Source of the DNA: Patella vulgata
Taxonomy: Eukaryota > Mollusca > Gastropoda > Patellidae
Direction: 5' to 3'
Length of the DNA stretch: 64,000 bases
Assembly (NCBI RefSeq): GCF_932274485.2
Contig: NC_065882.2
Location: forward strand, 15,421,390 to 15,485,389
The notes below the pieces were generated by a model that saw only the letters and a program-made list of their open reading frames with translations, did no database searches and was not told where the DNA came from. The translations under genes and the position numbers were made by a program. Numbering within the stretch: the first letter of the stretch is position 1; each line of letters begins with the position of its first letter. Of the stretch, positions 33,545-44,821 are shown piece after piece.

Positions 33545-33665
33545 GTATGGGCCTTTGGGACTAAAATATGGTTTAAATTTATTTTAAACATTCGCTTGCG
33601 CGTAAGGATATTTAACAGTAGGGGGAAACCGGAGGACCTGAGAAAACCCAACTGGGCCCACACAT
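33545..33665 (-). mobile_element. SINE-B, middle part
   Basis: ATTCGCTTGCGCGTAAGG, AGGGGGAAACCGGAGGACC, TGAGAAAACCCAACTGGGCC. Confidence 0.6.
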
Positions 33666-34849
33666 GCATGCATTGTCCTCTTAAACGCCTTTCGCATAAT
33701 CCGTCTTCATTAGCCAGGTCGGAGTAGGACGATAAACCTCATTTCATTTTCTTTCGCATAACGTAAAAGATTACTAAAATATTTGATATCCACGAGTCTT
33801 AGGATGTATGTTTACCCCACAACAACGCGCTGTAATTTCTTGTGTCATGTAATCCTATTTAGAACGCGCGAAATGTATTACGTTCAATTAACTAGTATCT
33901 AACAGAATATTGCAGAAAAACTAATTCTGTGATCAACGAGGTTATCCAAAATAGCTACAATGTAAACATTTGGTAAATGCTTACGTGGAATCTTTTTATT
34001 ATCTCACATATTGCATGCAGCGACCCATCTGCTTCATACCTAAAGAATACATCACTGCCCTAAATGCCGTCCATTTAAAACGCCCACGTGATCATTCCGG
34101 GCTGGTTTGTGTAAACAAATATGTCAAGTTAGCAAAATGTCGACCTCTTCTACTCCGGTAAAAGCGATATATAGTAAGCAGAAAAAGAAATGTCAGGTTG
34201 GTATGTTACTCTGAATAGACGCATTGCATAAAACTTGCCAAATGTTCTTATTGTATATTTGTTACCACATCTCCAACTTTACCTGAGCAATAAGGCTCCT
34301 TCCCAAACACAGAAATGAACTCAGGAAATGTTCTCAAAATCGCAACCTGACTTCTGGTTACGTACTCGAAACCACACCAATTAAATCAATGACAGACACT
34401 GTGATCTAACGTGCACGTTTAACCATTGACCCCCACTCCACCCCCTCCCCTCGAGCGTTAATTAATATCGTGACTGTCGTATGAATATCTGGCTGGTATG
34501 GGTTTGCGGCTACATGTAGGGTTGCCCGATAGCTACAATTTGGGTGGGATATAAGGGCAGCTCGAGTCATGAGTGACATAGGCCTGGGGGTGCTGCACTA
34601 TCGCTTCCGGCTTCCGAGTCATACTAATTTCGGTTGGGCTGTACATGTACAACGTCTTGACCACAGCTAGTATGTTCTGTGTGATATTTATTTTCATTTT
34701 TAATATTGGAATACAGTACGACTGCTGTATATGGCCGATTACCATCCCATTCTTCTTGGGTTGCACCTGAAGCGAAAATATCCCCTTTAATTCATCTCAG
34801 ATTGAAAGACATTAAACTTTAAAAAAATATATTAAGATTAACACTGAAT

Positions 34850-37800
34850 TCACGATTTTTCTCGTGATCTTAATTCTCTGATATATTCTATTAATATTTT
34901 AGCTTTGATTAAATTAACACCAAGTCCATAATGAGCTCCATCAAAACTATTCACACCATCAGTTAAATTAAAACTGTCAAATACAGGAATATCCCATTTG
35001 CTTAAATAAGTTCCGATATGGTCAGTAAACTTTATTACACTTGCATGACTTTGTTCCGGAACTCTTGGAGTCTTTAACATTCCTGGTGCGTGCGGAGCTG
35101 CCCATACGATTTTTGGCCACGTCAAATTAAATGACTTTCTATGCCTGAGAATTGGGAACAAAAGCTGGGACCACAACCTAGCATGGTCATAATTGTCATG
35201 AATACCCTGTCCTATGATACAAATTGTATTACGTTGATTGGAGACCGATCTTATGAGTCTACTGATGTTGGCTGCTACAGGGAGGCTGTTATATTCCTTC
35301 AACTGAAGAAACGTGTTGCCATTACACAGACTTGGATACATGTCTATAAGTCCGCGACATTCCTTCTCTGTAAACATGTACAAACCGACACATCTATCAT
35401 GTTGACCTGCAAATACAAACACAATCTGATTAAATGCAGATCTATTTTTCGTTTCGTTTCGGTTTTTTTTTATACTTTCGTTGGCATGCAAAAGGGTATT
35501 CGGAAAAACAAAGATCGCTGAGAATGTCCCACAGTTCCCGTGTTAGATAAGAACTCGACTCAACAGATCATTTAATTGGCTAATCCTTCGCAGTATCCAG
35601 AACGCGGGTTATTTAACAACTCTTCTAGATCCTACTGTAGTAAAACGAAATTTTAAACTATAAAAAACTAAATAATCAAATTGGTATAAACAAAATAACT
35701 ATATATGACAGAAGTGGTACTGACGGTTTAGTTATCAGAGATATACGTATACACCGCCAAACAAAACAAACATTAGCTAGAACTATGTCAACTATACGCC
35801 ATACATTGTGCTACGAGGGAAATTATTGCCTGGGCAGTGGCGCTACCGCCTACTCTTAAATCGAATTCGAACTAATAAGGGTTCTTTTAAGTGTATGCCA
35901 ACGTGTAACGGCGTGGACCTCGGATTTTCGTCCCATCCGAAAAACTAGACATTGTCCTGACCAGAATATCTGGCCTGCACCAACTGACAAGGGGATACAC
36001 CACTCGGGATATTTCGGGCACTTTCACGACCGAACCCCGGACGCCGTAGTTAGTGAGCCAGTGCCTTAACCGCTGAGCCACCTGGGTTACCAAAATAACT
36101 ATATATGTGAGAAGTGGTAACGGGGTATAGACAAACGTATGCACCACCAGCGAGAGAGATAGATAGATGGTCTGTAGCAATGGGTGGAAATCAGAGAATC
36201 ATGAGCAAAACTACAAGGTTGGACTGACGACCGCACTCCCTGTACCGTACAGGCGGGGAATCAAAACCATAAAACTTGGCTTAATGACAGACCTGATGAT
36301 CTAAAGCGCATATGTCAGACCATTCGACCATCCAATCCAATAGCTGTAAACCTACATAGATGTATATTTAGAAATACATGTACTTCTACCATAATAATAC
36401 AGAAGTATATACGGAGCACCCTGCACGTTTCAAGTCAGTAGCTTGAAGCGTATATATGGTATTAGTGTCAGTGGCTTGTGGCACGAAGTAACAGTATATT
36501 GTCGCATACATAATATATTATGTCAACGCTTGGGCGACATAATATATTGTGTTGACGCTCCAAGCGTGTTAGCATATTAGACCTGTAGACTCAGTGGAAT
36601 CATCAGAGCGGATCCAGGGGTTGGACCATGGGGACCGGTCCACCCCCTTAACAATAGAAAGTGTCCCTGTAAATAAAAGAGGGCATCCTTATCAGAAAAA
36701 GGGCACCTGTGATGTCAGAATTTCAAAAAAGGGCACTTTTCTTTCGGATTAGGGTTAGGGTTAGGGTTAGGACACAGAAAAGAGAGAAAAAACAGAAAAG
36801 AAAAAAACAATCGAAACTTACCGATTCCATGATGGAAAATACCGCCAAAATATGTCTCCAAAGCATTCATTGGTTATCAAAGCGCCAATTAAATCTATCG
36901 TTGCAAGTTCATGCCTAGTCACCTCCATCCTAGTTCCAAGCGTTGACATAATATATTATATCGCCCAAGCGTTGACATAATATATTATGTATGCGACAAT
37001 ATACTGTTACTTCGTGCCACAGGCCACTGACACTAATACCATATATACGCTTCAAGCTACTGACTTGAAACGTATCGCCTGTACGGAGTTTCTGTTAACT
37101 ACTCACGGAGATCGAAAGGACAAGAGTACTGGGACAATACCAACCAATACTAGAAATCCTACCCCATTCTACCTCATTATTGTGAAAAAAAAACCCAGAT
37201 TATATTATGCTAATTTAGATTATTCGTGGTAAACTTGCAGAAAAGGGTACGGCAAATGTTATGGCAATATCTCGCTATTTAAGTTATCTCCCTTGGTTAC
37301 CCAGCACTTGCAAATTTTAACCCACAATATTAAATTATTATACCAGTACAGTTTTGTAAAGTAATGGTTCAATATTACCAAGGTATTATATAATAGTATC
37401 AAGAAACATCTCAAATATAGCGTTTAGTAAAGAAGCAAACACATTTTCAATTGACCTGGTCACCTGTTCTTGCATGCGCGTTGTATCATAAAGTCTGTCA
37501 TTGAGTCAACTCGCGTGGTTTCGAGTCCACGGTTGTACGTGACAAGGAGTAGGGTCGTCTGTCTAACCTCGTGTGTTTTCTCCGAGTTCTCCGGTTTTCT
37601 CCCACTGCTAAAGACCCCGACGCGCAAGCGAATTATTGAAATAAAATCGAACCATATGTTACTCCCGAAATGACATAGTTTGTGTCAAGTGTACGTTAAT
37701 CCCCATCTCACCCACACACGTGAATGGGTTTTGTTAACTACTCCAAGACAAACCTAACGTCGGAAAACAGAAACAAACACATATTTTGGTCAAATGGTTC

Positions 37801-38722
37801 CTAGTCACGTACACTTACCACACAATGAAGATTTAATGTATAAAGCGCAAGTTTTAGACTAGTCGCTAAACCAACACCAACACGTTGCTAATGGAAATGT
37901 AAAGGCGAATCTAATACTAGACCGTCAAAATAAAAAAAAAGTTAAACACAAACCGGCCATTTGCGAACAAGTAACCCAAGAATTTCCGTTTTTAATATAA
38001 AACACATTACCTTTTGTGATATATTTGCTCATTCCGCCATCAAGTGTATTATTCCGCAGTAGCAGAAGAAAAGCAAGGTATACATGTCTAATAAAAGAGT
38101 CCCCAATAAAAATAATCTTCATTTTGTTTAATATGTCGCACATTTCCGTGTTATTTCTCTCTGGAATGCTGCATGCTCTGTTATCGGGCACCCATGACGC
38201 GTGCTCGGCATTAATGGTCTGTCTCATATCATAACAATCATCGCATGCACACTGACTAACATTATGATTAGTACAAACGTTTTGATGGCAACATGGCGTA
38301 GCTCCATACGGATCACACAAGGCACGAAACCACAACAGATTGTGGAAGCCTTTCTTTAGGTTATCAAACGTCACATTTCCACATTTACCGTCTGTTCGCT
38401 GTAAAGATGGCGGAAGTAAATGTTGAGTTCTAGCTCTCTGTAAAAACGTTTTCATCTCTATATGTTCCTCTGACGTCACTAGGCGTGTCTTCCAATGTCC
38501 CCGTGGCATGTACTTCAAAATATCTGGGCAGCTCGTGGGTTCCTTTTGGGTTCCCGTTATTGCAGAAATATAGGCCAGTAAACCCCATTTCGTTTCGTTT
38601 TGGATTAATCTTTTAATTCCATTCGTTAAATTAGTCTCCCCATGACTGATATAAAATAGTGCTAAATATACGGTCACAAATAAAACGGAAGTTCCAAATA
38701 AAACCACTTTTATCTTAACCAT
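34850..38722 (-). CDS. SGNH/PC-esterase-like type II membrane protein, 2 exons, 422 aa
   Basis: Exon 1 38722-38011 and exon 2 35406-34850 join at AAAG|GTAATG ... TTTGCAG|GTC (phase 1) into 422 aa. Residues 4-26 are one hydrophobic segment after two lysines, so a signal anchor with the rest in the Golgi/ER lumen or outside. Features: SCPDILKYMPRGHWKTR (64-80), a cysteine-rich stretch (C136-C163, including CCHQNVC and CACDDC), the nucleophile motif FIGDSFIRH (GDS 207-209), IGQGIHDNYD, and a C-terminal DGAHYG that supplies the D393/H396 pair. GDS plus DxxH is the SGNH hydrolase layout seen in the PC-esterase group (NXPE, CASD1 and plant TBL proteins), which act on acyl groups of glycans. Several N-glycosylation sequons are present. 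The substrate is unknown. ATTAAA (minus strand) at 34791-34786 is a possible poly(A) signal. Confidence 0.72.
35693..36140. repeat. Duplicated flank around a SINE in the SGNH-like gene intron
   Basis: AAAATAACTATATATGA.AGAAGTGGTA... with ACGTAT.CACC at 35693-35757 recurs at 36090-36148 on the other side of a SINE-A, so a local duplication of about 60 bp surrounds it. Confidence 0.6.
35790..36089 (-). mobile_element. SINE-A in the SGNH-like gene intron
   Basis: CTATACGCCATACATTGTGC, TACTCTTAAATCGAATTCG, TCGTCCCATCCGAAAAACTAG, CAACTGACAAGGGGATACAC and reversed head TTAACCGCTGAGCCACC. Confidence 0.75.
36215..36345 (-). mobile_element. SINE-B, tRNA-like head, in the SGNH-like gene intron
   Basis: CAGGCGGGGAATCAAAACCA (reversed box B), TTAATGACAGACCTGATGAT, GACCATTCGACCATCC (reversed box A). 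Confidence 0.55.
36417..37081. mobile_element. Long inverted-repeat element (hAT-like?) with 7-bp target duplication
   Basis: 665 bp with two arms of about 137 bases (36425-36561 and 36937-37073) that are near-perfect reverse complements (ACGTTTCAAGTCAGTAGC ... GCTACTGACTTGAAACGT). Flanked by TACGGAG at 36410-36416 and 37082-37088. The middle carries a short telomere-type array (36749-36771) and purine-rich sequence. No coding region. Confidence 0.8.
36749..36771 (+). repeat. Interstitial TTAGGG repeat, about 4 units
   Basis: Three full TTAGGG units and a partial fourth, inside the inverted-repeat element. TTAGGG is the usual molluscan telomere repeat. Confidence 0.85.
37460..37720 (+). mobile_element. 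SINE-B in the SGNH-like gene intron
   Basis: GCGCGTTGTATCATAAAGTC, box B-like GGTTTCGAGTCC, GGAGTAGGGTCGTCTGTC, AAGCGAATTATTGAAATAAA, GTACGTTAATCCCCATC. Confidence 0.75.
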
Positions 38723-39049
38723 AATGGCGGCATTAATTTTATTCTGAAAATTACAAACAAATAAGAGTTAAAATTATCTGAGAAAACTTAGATATTCTAT
38801 GTATACCTGGCCCCGAATTCACAAAGCATTCTCGGACTTAAGTTAAGGATTACTCAAAACTGTTCGCTTTATTTTAGCTAAAATATAGCCCTTCATAAAA
38901 CTTTTGTTGTTTTAATGTATCAAATACTTCAATAAGAAACTATGTGCAAAGTTTTGTGTTTCTGGATCAAAGATATTTCTCATGTACAATGATTGAAAGT
39001 TGAGTTAATTCTAAACTTGAGTCTGTGAATGTTGTATAAACTCTGGACC
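38723..39049. other. Upstream side of the SGNH-like gene
   Basis: No clear TATA box within 100 bases on the minus strand and no other gene seen. Confidence 0.4.
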
Positions 39050-39200
39050 TGGGGACTCATTGATTAAGGGGCTGATTTACTAGCCAAGAGGTCTCGGTTT
39101 CGATCCCGCGAAAGTTTCTCTGGTGGTGTAGGGCGCAGGTCCTAACAACGAAACAGTTTCTATTCGTTTATATGGAGCTAAAAACCGAGGTCCACTCCGT
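39050..39200 (+). mobile_element. SINE-A, 5' part
   Basis: GATTAAGGGGCTGATTTACT, GGTTTCGATCCCGCGAAAG (box B), AAAACCGAGGTCCACTCC. Confidence 0.5.
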
Positions 39201-39292
39201 GTACTCCTAAAATTAATCTTGGCTGATGGAAATATCATGGGGCTTTCTGCACCGACTGGGTTAATGAAGACGGGCATATAATGTGCCATTAG

Positions 39293-39761
39293 CAGTGCCG
39301 GACTGGGCCCACCTGTCCGTGACAGGTGGGCCTAAGCTCATTAAAAAAGGGGGCCTAAGTCTATAAAGAAAAAAGAGAAAGAAAAAAAGAAAAGAGAAAG
39401 AAAGGAGAGGGGGAGGAAAGAAAAGAAAGAAGGAAGGAGAGGACAAGAGACAGGACAGGAGAAAGAAAAGATAGGAAAAAAATGACAAACAACACAAAAA
39501 AAGAAGTGTACTAGAATTCTCAAATTCATCTAATGATAGTGCTCTTAGGTCATTCTGTTCTCTAATTGTATAAGGAAATCAAACATTTGCCTTCTTTTGC
39601 TTTGGTCTGAAATGCTTGGAAAATGGGTTTGCGGTTGTCAATTTTAAAATTTTCCTGGGGGGAGATCCCCAAAGACCACCTCGGATCGCGCTCGTGACAC
39701 GCCTTCGGCGGGTACTTGTGTGGGCCTTGGTCAATGACGTAGGCCCACCAGTCCGGCACTG
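39293..39761. mobile_element. hAT-type MITE with 8-bp target duplication
   Basis: 469 bp with inverted ends CAGTGCCGGACTGG...CCAGTCCGGCACTG, flanked by GCCATTAG at 39285-39292 and 39762-39769. It sits inside a reversed SINE-A tail (GACTGGGTTAATGAAGACGG before it). The long AG-rich stretch at 39360-39500 is low complexity. Confidence 0.9.
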
Positions 39762-39784
39762 GCCATTAGTGAAACTGCGCTAGG

Positions 39785-40640
39785 GCCTAACCCCCCTCCC
39801 CCATGTATCGGATCGAAACGTCATGGATTATAGCCACTGGTTGTACGAAAAATCATGTTTTTAGCTTGTGGACACCCTAGAGGTAGCAATTGTTATCCGA
39901 TTTAACAAAAAATGTTTAATATATCACCATTACACCCTAATGATGTTTGAGTTTGAATTTCGTCTAAATCGGACCAAAACCGCCGGACAAAATAGCCGCC
40001 CCTCGTAAGCAAATAGTGTAAATATATGGTATATCAAGGTTGTGGACCCTCTAGAGGCCACAATTTTGATCCGAACGTAACTCCTTGGATTATGGCCCCT
40101 GATTGTTCGAAAAATCTCATTTTTAGGTTGTGGACTCGCTCGAAGTCACTATTTGTATTCGATTTTAAATATATCACCGTTACACATCAATTTGGCAAAA
40201 CCTTACCCAAACTGCCGGGCAAAATGGCTGCTCCTTGTACGCAAATAGCGCAAGGTTGTGGACCCTCTAGAAGTCACAATTTTTATCCGATTTTGATGAA
40301 ACTTGAAATGCATGATTATAATCCAAAGATCTTGGGTTTCTGTCGATATTTGCGCATATCGGACCGTGACTCCCTGGATTATGGCCCCTGGTTGTACAAA
40401 AAATCTCGTTTTTAGCTAGTGGGCCCTCTAGAAGTCACAAGTTTTATCAGATGTTAATGAAACTTAAAATATATCTTTATATCCCAAACATCTCAGTCCA
40501 TTTCAATATTCGCGCAATTCAGACCATCACGTCATAGATTATGGCCCTTGATTGTACGGAAAATTGCTTTTTTTAGCTTGTTCTCTATCCATCTTTTGTA
40601 AAATGTGGGCGTATCTTCAACATTATCCGCCATTTGTATG
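39785..40640 (+). repeat. TAGR-family element with internal tandem units, copy 2
   Basis: About five units carrying CCTCTAGAGG.CACAA, GATTTTGATGAAACTTGAA, AAGATCT.GG.TTC and GGATTATGGCCCCTG. Some units add a segment with ATATCACC.TTACA, GCCGG.CAAAAT and GCAAATAG. Ends CTTTTGTAAAATGTGGGCG like copy 1. Confidence 0.8.
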
Positions 40641-42179
40641 TATCGAACTGCCTGCCTATCCCCCCCCCCCTTCCGCCGCGACACACTCACAAAAAACCCC
40701 GCTTAATCAACAATAGGGTCATATATACTTATTTAGAGATGTAAAGTTCTATTTTAGATGATCATCAACATCATCACATTTCATCCCAATGTTAGAAATT
40801 GGACCCATCCCACTTAGTCCACGTGACAGACCTCGGATTTTGGAGCATCATTATCAATTTGATGAATAGATTCAACCATGATTTTCAGTTAGCCTGGTAC
40901 ATGAAGTATTGGAAGTTGGTTGATGGATTTTAGAGTCACTTTGCTAAATTCCATTTTGAGGGCCATCTTTAAAACTGGCAACCGTTATTTCATTGAAATA
41001 TGAAAACCTTCATAACTCCTGAACAGATTGACCTATGGATATGGAATATGGCTCACAATGTACGCCCGAAAATGTTACCTCTAATGCTATATGATACGTG
41101 TTGTTGAATGAATCATATATTTTCCAAATCAACAGATTATTCTGGAAAAAAGCAACATTTTGAATTTTTTTTTTAAAGATGTATTATACAAGTTTACTAC
41201 CAATTATGTTCAGAGTAATTTTAGCCACATTATGTATGTGGTCTTCTTAAGTTATTCATTCGGGATAAATAAATACGCTCAGTGGTCCTCTCTGTACAGC
41301 TGGGGTGACCGCAAATTCAACAAAAGTGTGAAGTAGACTGTCAAATTTAAAATGTTGAAAGTCGGCGAGGAAGGGTACCAATTTAGCTAGGGGTGTCACA
41401 ATCAAAACAATATTTGGGGACTGGTTGCTTCTTGGGAAAAATTTGTCACTAAAGACAGTTGTGAGATTATGGCACCTATGTGACGTCATTTTCGGTTGGG
41501 GTTCTGTCCGAATTTAAAATTGATATCTAAAAATGAATTATTTATTGGAATTTTCAATGAAACTGAAAGGTTTGTTCCGCACAGGAATCAGCTTAGAAGG
41601 GCCAAATACAATTTGTAGAACCAGATATTTGATTTTAGTGAACCCATTTGTTTCCATTTATAGCTGTAAAATACTCGACTAATATTTTATACCAGTTGTT
41701 AATTTGTAACACGTTTAAAACCTTATCTTTCTACGCGAATTAACAATAAATATTTCATTGGATAAAACGGAAACATTTTTATACATGTAAAATAATTACT
41801 GCTCTCGAAAAACTAGGTCTCAAACTCTTCTCTCGCCCCTCCCCCCCCCTTCCTCCTCCACACACACACACCACCACCACCAATTATCCACCAGACTAAA
41901 GACGAGAGGTTGTATTGTATTGAAATGTGAAATTTGGACTGTATAATTGGGTCTAGTCAATATAGAGCCTGTTTCACAACAGATGTAGCGTAAATAGTTT
42001 ATTCATTATTCTGTATATTTCCTAAGAAATTAATAATACTTTAAATATCATTTGAAGTTTATTTAGTGTTGTATTGTTTTGTACACGGGAACCCTTTTTT
42101 AACGAATTATATGATTTATAGTATAAGTCACGTATGACTCTTAATTTTAATGATATAATTATATAGCTCAATTTAGAAA
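40641..42179. other. Intergenic, nothing recognised
   Basis: Poly-C runs at 40659 and 41836, (CA)n and (CCA)n at 41860-41882. The sequence 40740-41520 is less AT-rich and may be an unrecognised repeat. No coding exon supported. Confidence 0.4.
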
Positions 42180-42395
42180 TGAAATGAGGTGTAACTTAAC
42201 GTACTACGTTTCGTCACTGGCTGGGCTGAAAACGGCGGGCATACGCCAAAGAGTGCCGTGTGCATCGAGAGGAAATTCTGCCCGCTGCGGCGCTACGGCC
42301 TATTCTTATTTCGGATTCAAACTTTTACGTGCACACCGGGAGTGGGCCCGAGGCCCTTTTATTAGTCAGCCAGCGGCTTCCACCACCTAGGATTA
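42180..42395 (-). mobile_element. SINE-A, divergent
   Basis: AACTTAACGTACTACGTTTC, GGGCTGAAAACGGCGGGC, GCTACGGCCTATTCTTATTTC. Confidence 0.55.
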
Positions 42396-42625
42396 GGTGA
42401 GAACAATATACATTAGATAATATTATATACTAATGCGCTATGTATTACCAATAAATCTTTAGTAAGATTTAGCTATCGAGAACATAACACAACTCAGTGA
42501 CCGAACTTGGCTTGCCAATGCCCGGGGCGTTAAGCCCTATCTACTATCAATAACATTACCTTTAAACCTGACAACCATACTTATTAAGTGTAATAAATCA
42601 ATAACTGTTGTCCGACATAAGAGGG

Positions 42626-42995
42626 GGGTCACGTGGCTAAGTGGGTAAGACGCTGGCTCGCTAGCCTGGAGGTCGGGTGTTCGATCCCTGCATTAGCCGA
42701 GAAAGTTCACCAGGATTTTCCGACGTGGTTTCCCCTTGTCAGTGGTGCAGAACGGAGGGCCTGACAAGGACAGCTGTCTAGTCCTTCGGATGTGACGAAA
42801 AACCGAGGTCCGGTGTATATATTGGAAAGCACGTAAAAGACCCCCAGGCAGTTGGAATTCGATATAAGAGTAGGCGATAGTGCCGCTGCCCGGTCAAAAT
42901 TTCCCTCATAGCACACTGTATGGCGTATGCCCGTCTTCATTAGCCCAGTTTAGGAGCAGAACAGTAGGACGTTAAACCCCATTTCATTTCATTTC
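42626..42995 (+). mobile_element. SINE-A, full length (reference copy here)
   Basis: About 370 bp: head GTGGCTAAGTGGGTAAGACG (box A), GTGTTCGATCCCTGC (box B), CCGACGTGGTTTCCCC, TAGTCCTTCGGATGTGACG, GGAATTCGATATAAGAGTAG, GCCCGTCTTCATTAGCCC, GTAGGACGTTAAACCCC and an ATTTC repeat tail. Its left and right borders coincide with the large inverted repeat that follows. Confidence 0.9.
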
Positions 42996-43239
42996 GTACC
43001 GGACCGGTCCATTTACCGGTGACGACTTGTAAGCAATGACCCATTTCGCTAAGCGTCTTTGCATGAATGGTATGCAAAAAGTAATTCGCCATTCGTTTTC
43101 ATTATTTGCCATTCTTTTTTTTTAAATTGGTGTCGGTTTCTCTATCTTTCGCTTCGCTATGAACGAAGGTGGCTGTTTACAGTGTGAAGCTTCATTTAAC
43201 AAACGATAATTAAAAAGGGATTCTGGCGTTTTTTGTTCA

Positions 43240-43420
43240 ATAAATGGTTTTTCGTCTCATCCGAAGGACTAGACAGCTGTCCTTGTCAGGCCCTCCGTTC
43301 TGCACCACTGACAAGGGGAAACCACGTCGGAAAATACTGGTGAACTTTCTCGGCTAATGCAGGGATCGAACACCCGACCTCCAGGCTAGCAAGCCAGCGC
43401 CTTAACCACCTAGCCACCCG
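43240..43420 (-). mobile_element. SINE-A, 5' part, inside the inverted repeat
   Basis: TTTTTCGTCTCATCCGAAG, CCACTGACAAGGGGAAACC, GGGATCGAACACCCGACC, CCTTAACCACCTAGCCACC. Confidence 0.8.
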
Positions 43421-43429
43421 GTCCGGTAC

Positions 43430-43800
43430 ACATTTACATAAAACACGGTATTGATCTAATTGATATACAAGAGTACTGGTCAATAGAGACTTCACATAAG
43501 GATAGTGTCTTGTTTACTATAAAAGCTATTATATTTAACTGAATAGAATATGTGCCGTATTTACAAGGTTATTAATAGTTCATTCTTATTATCTTATTGT
43601 CGTCACGAAATTCATTTTTATTTTTATAGAAAGTGTATCCTTTTTTCTTTTTAAAGCTAGGTTCCCACTGTCGTGCGATGCGTTACGATAGGATTGTCCC
43701 CATTGAGTCTACGATCTGCTACGTGCAGATGCGTTCGGATAAGTTTCGATACGATCAACGCGATTGCTACGACTGGCCTCAATGTATGATAAAGACCTGA
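43430..43800 (+). repeat. Duplicated block, copy 1 (with AGGTTCCCAC-type MITE)
   Basis: ACACGGTATTGATCTAATTG, GAGTACTGGTCAATAGAGAC, AATAGTTCATTCTTATTATC and the MITE start CTAGGTTCCCACTGTCG (43661) recur in order at 44435-44821. Cut short by a SINE-B tail at 43805. Confidence 0.85.
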
Positions 43801-43804
43801 TAGG

Positions 43805-43912
43805 AGAGAGAGAGAGAGAGTCAGAGAGAGAAATGGGGTTTAACGTCCACTCGATACACACTAGATCATTTCAGGACTAACATATGGTTTAATTTTATTT
43901 CAATAATTCGCT
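43805..43912 (-). mobile_element. SINE-B tail
   Basis: (GA)n, AATGGGGTTTAACGTCCACTC, AGATCATTTCAGGACTAAC, CAATAATTCGCTTGCG. Confidence 0.75.
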
Positions 43913-44434
43913 TGCGAAGCGAAAGATAGAGAAACCGACACCACTTTAAAAAAAAAAAATGGCAAATAACGAAAACGAATGGCGAATTACTTTTTGCCAT
44001 TCGGATGGCGAATATCCTCTATCGAGATATATGGGAAGAAACCACTAGTTTATTACACAGAAGCACGACGTTCGATAATTATCCTCGTGCATTGGAATGT
44101 CGATGTAAAAAAGGCTGTGCTGCAATAGACTGTAACTAAAGGATTACTGTAAAATACTTACAACGATTGTTAATTTAAGTCCTTTTCCTAGCTGTTTGAA
44201 TTATTACACGTAGTCCATGCAGTAATCAACAACAGTGTCCAACTATTCCAACTACACTGTCATAATAATACTACCTACCTTTCAAGCAAAGCCGTTTAGC
44301 GAAACGGGTCATTACTTAAGGCCATCACCTGTAAACAGACCTGTCCGGTATACATTGCTCCGAGCAATATGGGACTGGTTGTTCAAAAGGTAAAAACCAA
44401 GGTTTTTTTCACATGACGATTCAACCACATTTAG

Positions 44435-44821
44435 AACACGGTATTGATCTAATTGATATACAAGAGTACTGGTCAATAGAGACTTCACACAAGGATCTTG
44501 TCTTCTTTACTAGATAGAATATTTGTCGTGTTTACAAGGTTAATAATAGTTCATTCTTGTTATCTTATGGTCGTCACGAAACTCTTTTTTCTCTATTTGT
44601 TTTTAGAAAGTGTGCTCTTGTTTTTCTTTTTAATGCTAGGTTCTCAGTGTCGTGCGAGGCATTACGGTAGGATTCTCCCTATTGACTCCACGATCTGGTA
44701 CGTGCAGATACGTTCGGATAAGTTTCGATACGACTGGCCTCAATATATGATAAGACCTGATATGATCACCACGATTACTCCACGATTAAAACCACGATTT
44801 CAATCGTGATAGTGGGAACCT
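44435..44821 (+). repeat. Duplicated block, copy 2 (with complete AGGTTCCCAC-type MITE)
   Basis: Second copy of 43430-43800. The MITE at 44636-44821 is complete, with inverted ends CTAGGTTCTCAGT and AGTGGGAACCTGG and repeats of CACGATT inside. Confidence 0.85.

Larger units (their letters stand above)
32311..34785. other. Intergenic, repeats only
   Basis: SINE-A at 33000-33245 (TTGTCAGTGGTGCAGAACGG), reversed SINE-B at 33545-33665, and a reversed SINE-B head near 34365-34445. No gene supported. Confidence 0.45.
42996..44355. repeat. Large imperfect inverted repeat hosting SINEs and a MITE
   Basis: The outer arm 43005-43065 (CAATGACCCATTTCGCTAAGC) is reversed at 44280-44345 (GTTTAGCGAAACGGGTCATT). 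The inner arm 43075-43165 (AGTAATTCGCCATTCGTTTTC) is reversed at 43905-44015 (GAAAACGAATGGCGAATTACT). Between the arms lie a SINE-A piece, a MITE copy and a SINE-B tail. Probably an old foldback transposon or an inverted duplication. Confidence 0.7.

Noticed and set aside
35141-35521. 126-codon open frame on the + strand
   Set aside because: Opposite strand of exon 2 of the SGNH-like gene, no independent evidence.
36749-36771. True telomere or chromosome end
   Set aside because: Only about four TTAGGG units, inside a mobile element with unique sequence on both sides.
39261-39529. Open frames rich in F, S, L and P
   Set aside because: Antisense of an AG-rich low-complexity stretch inside a hAT MITE.
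42626-42700. tRNA gene candidates with box A and box B, also at 46912, 48484, 58840 and in many SINE heads
   Set aside because: Each is followed by a SINE body and tail, stems do not close as a cloverleaf, and the same head recurs many times. Read as tRNA-derived SINE heads.
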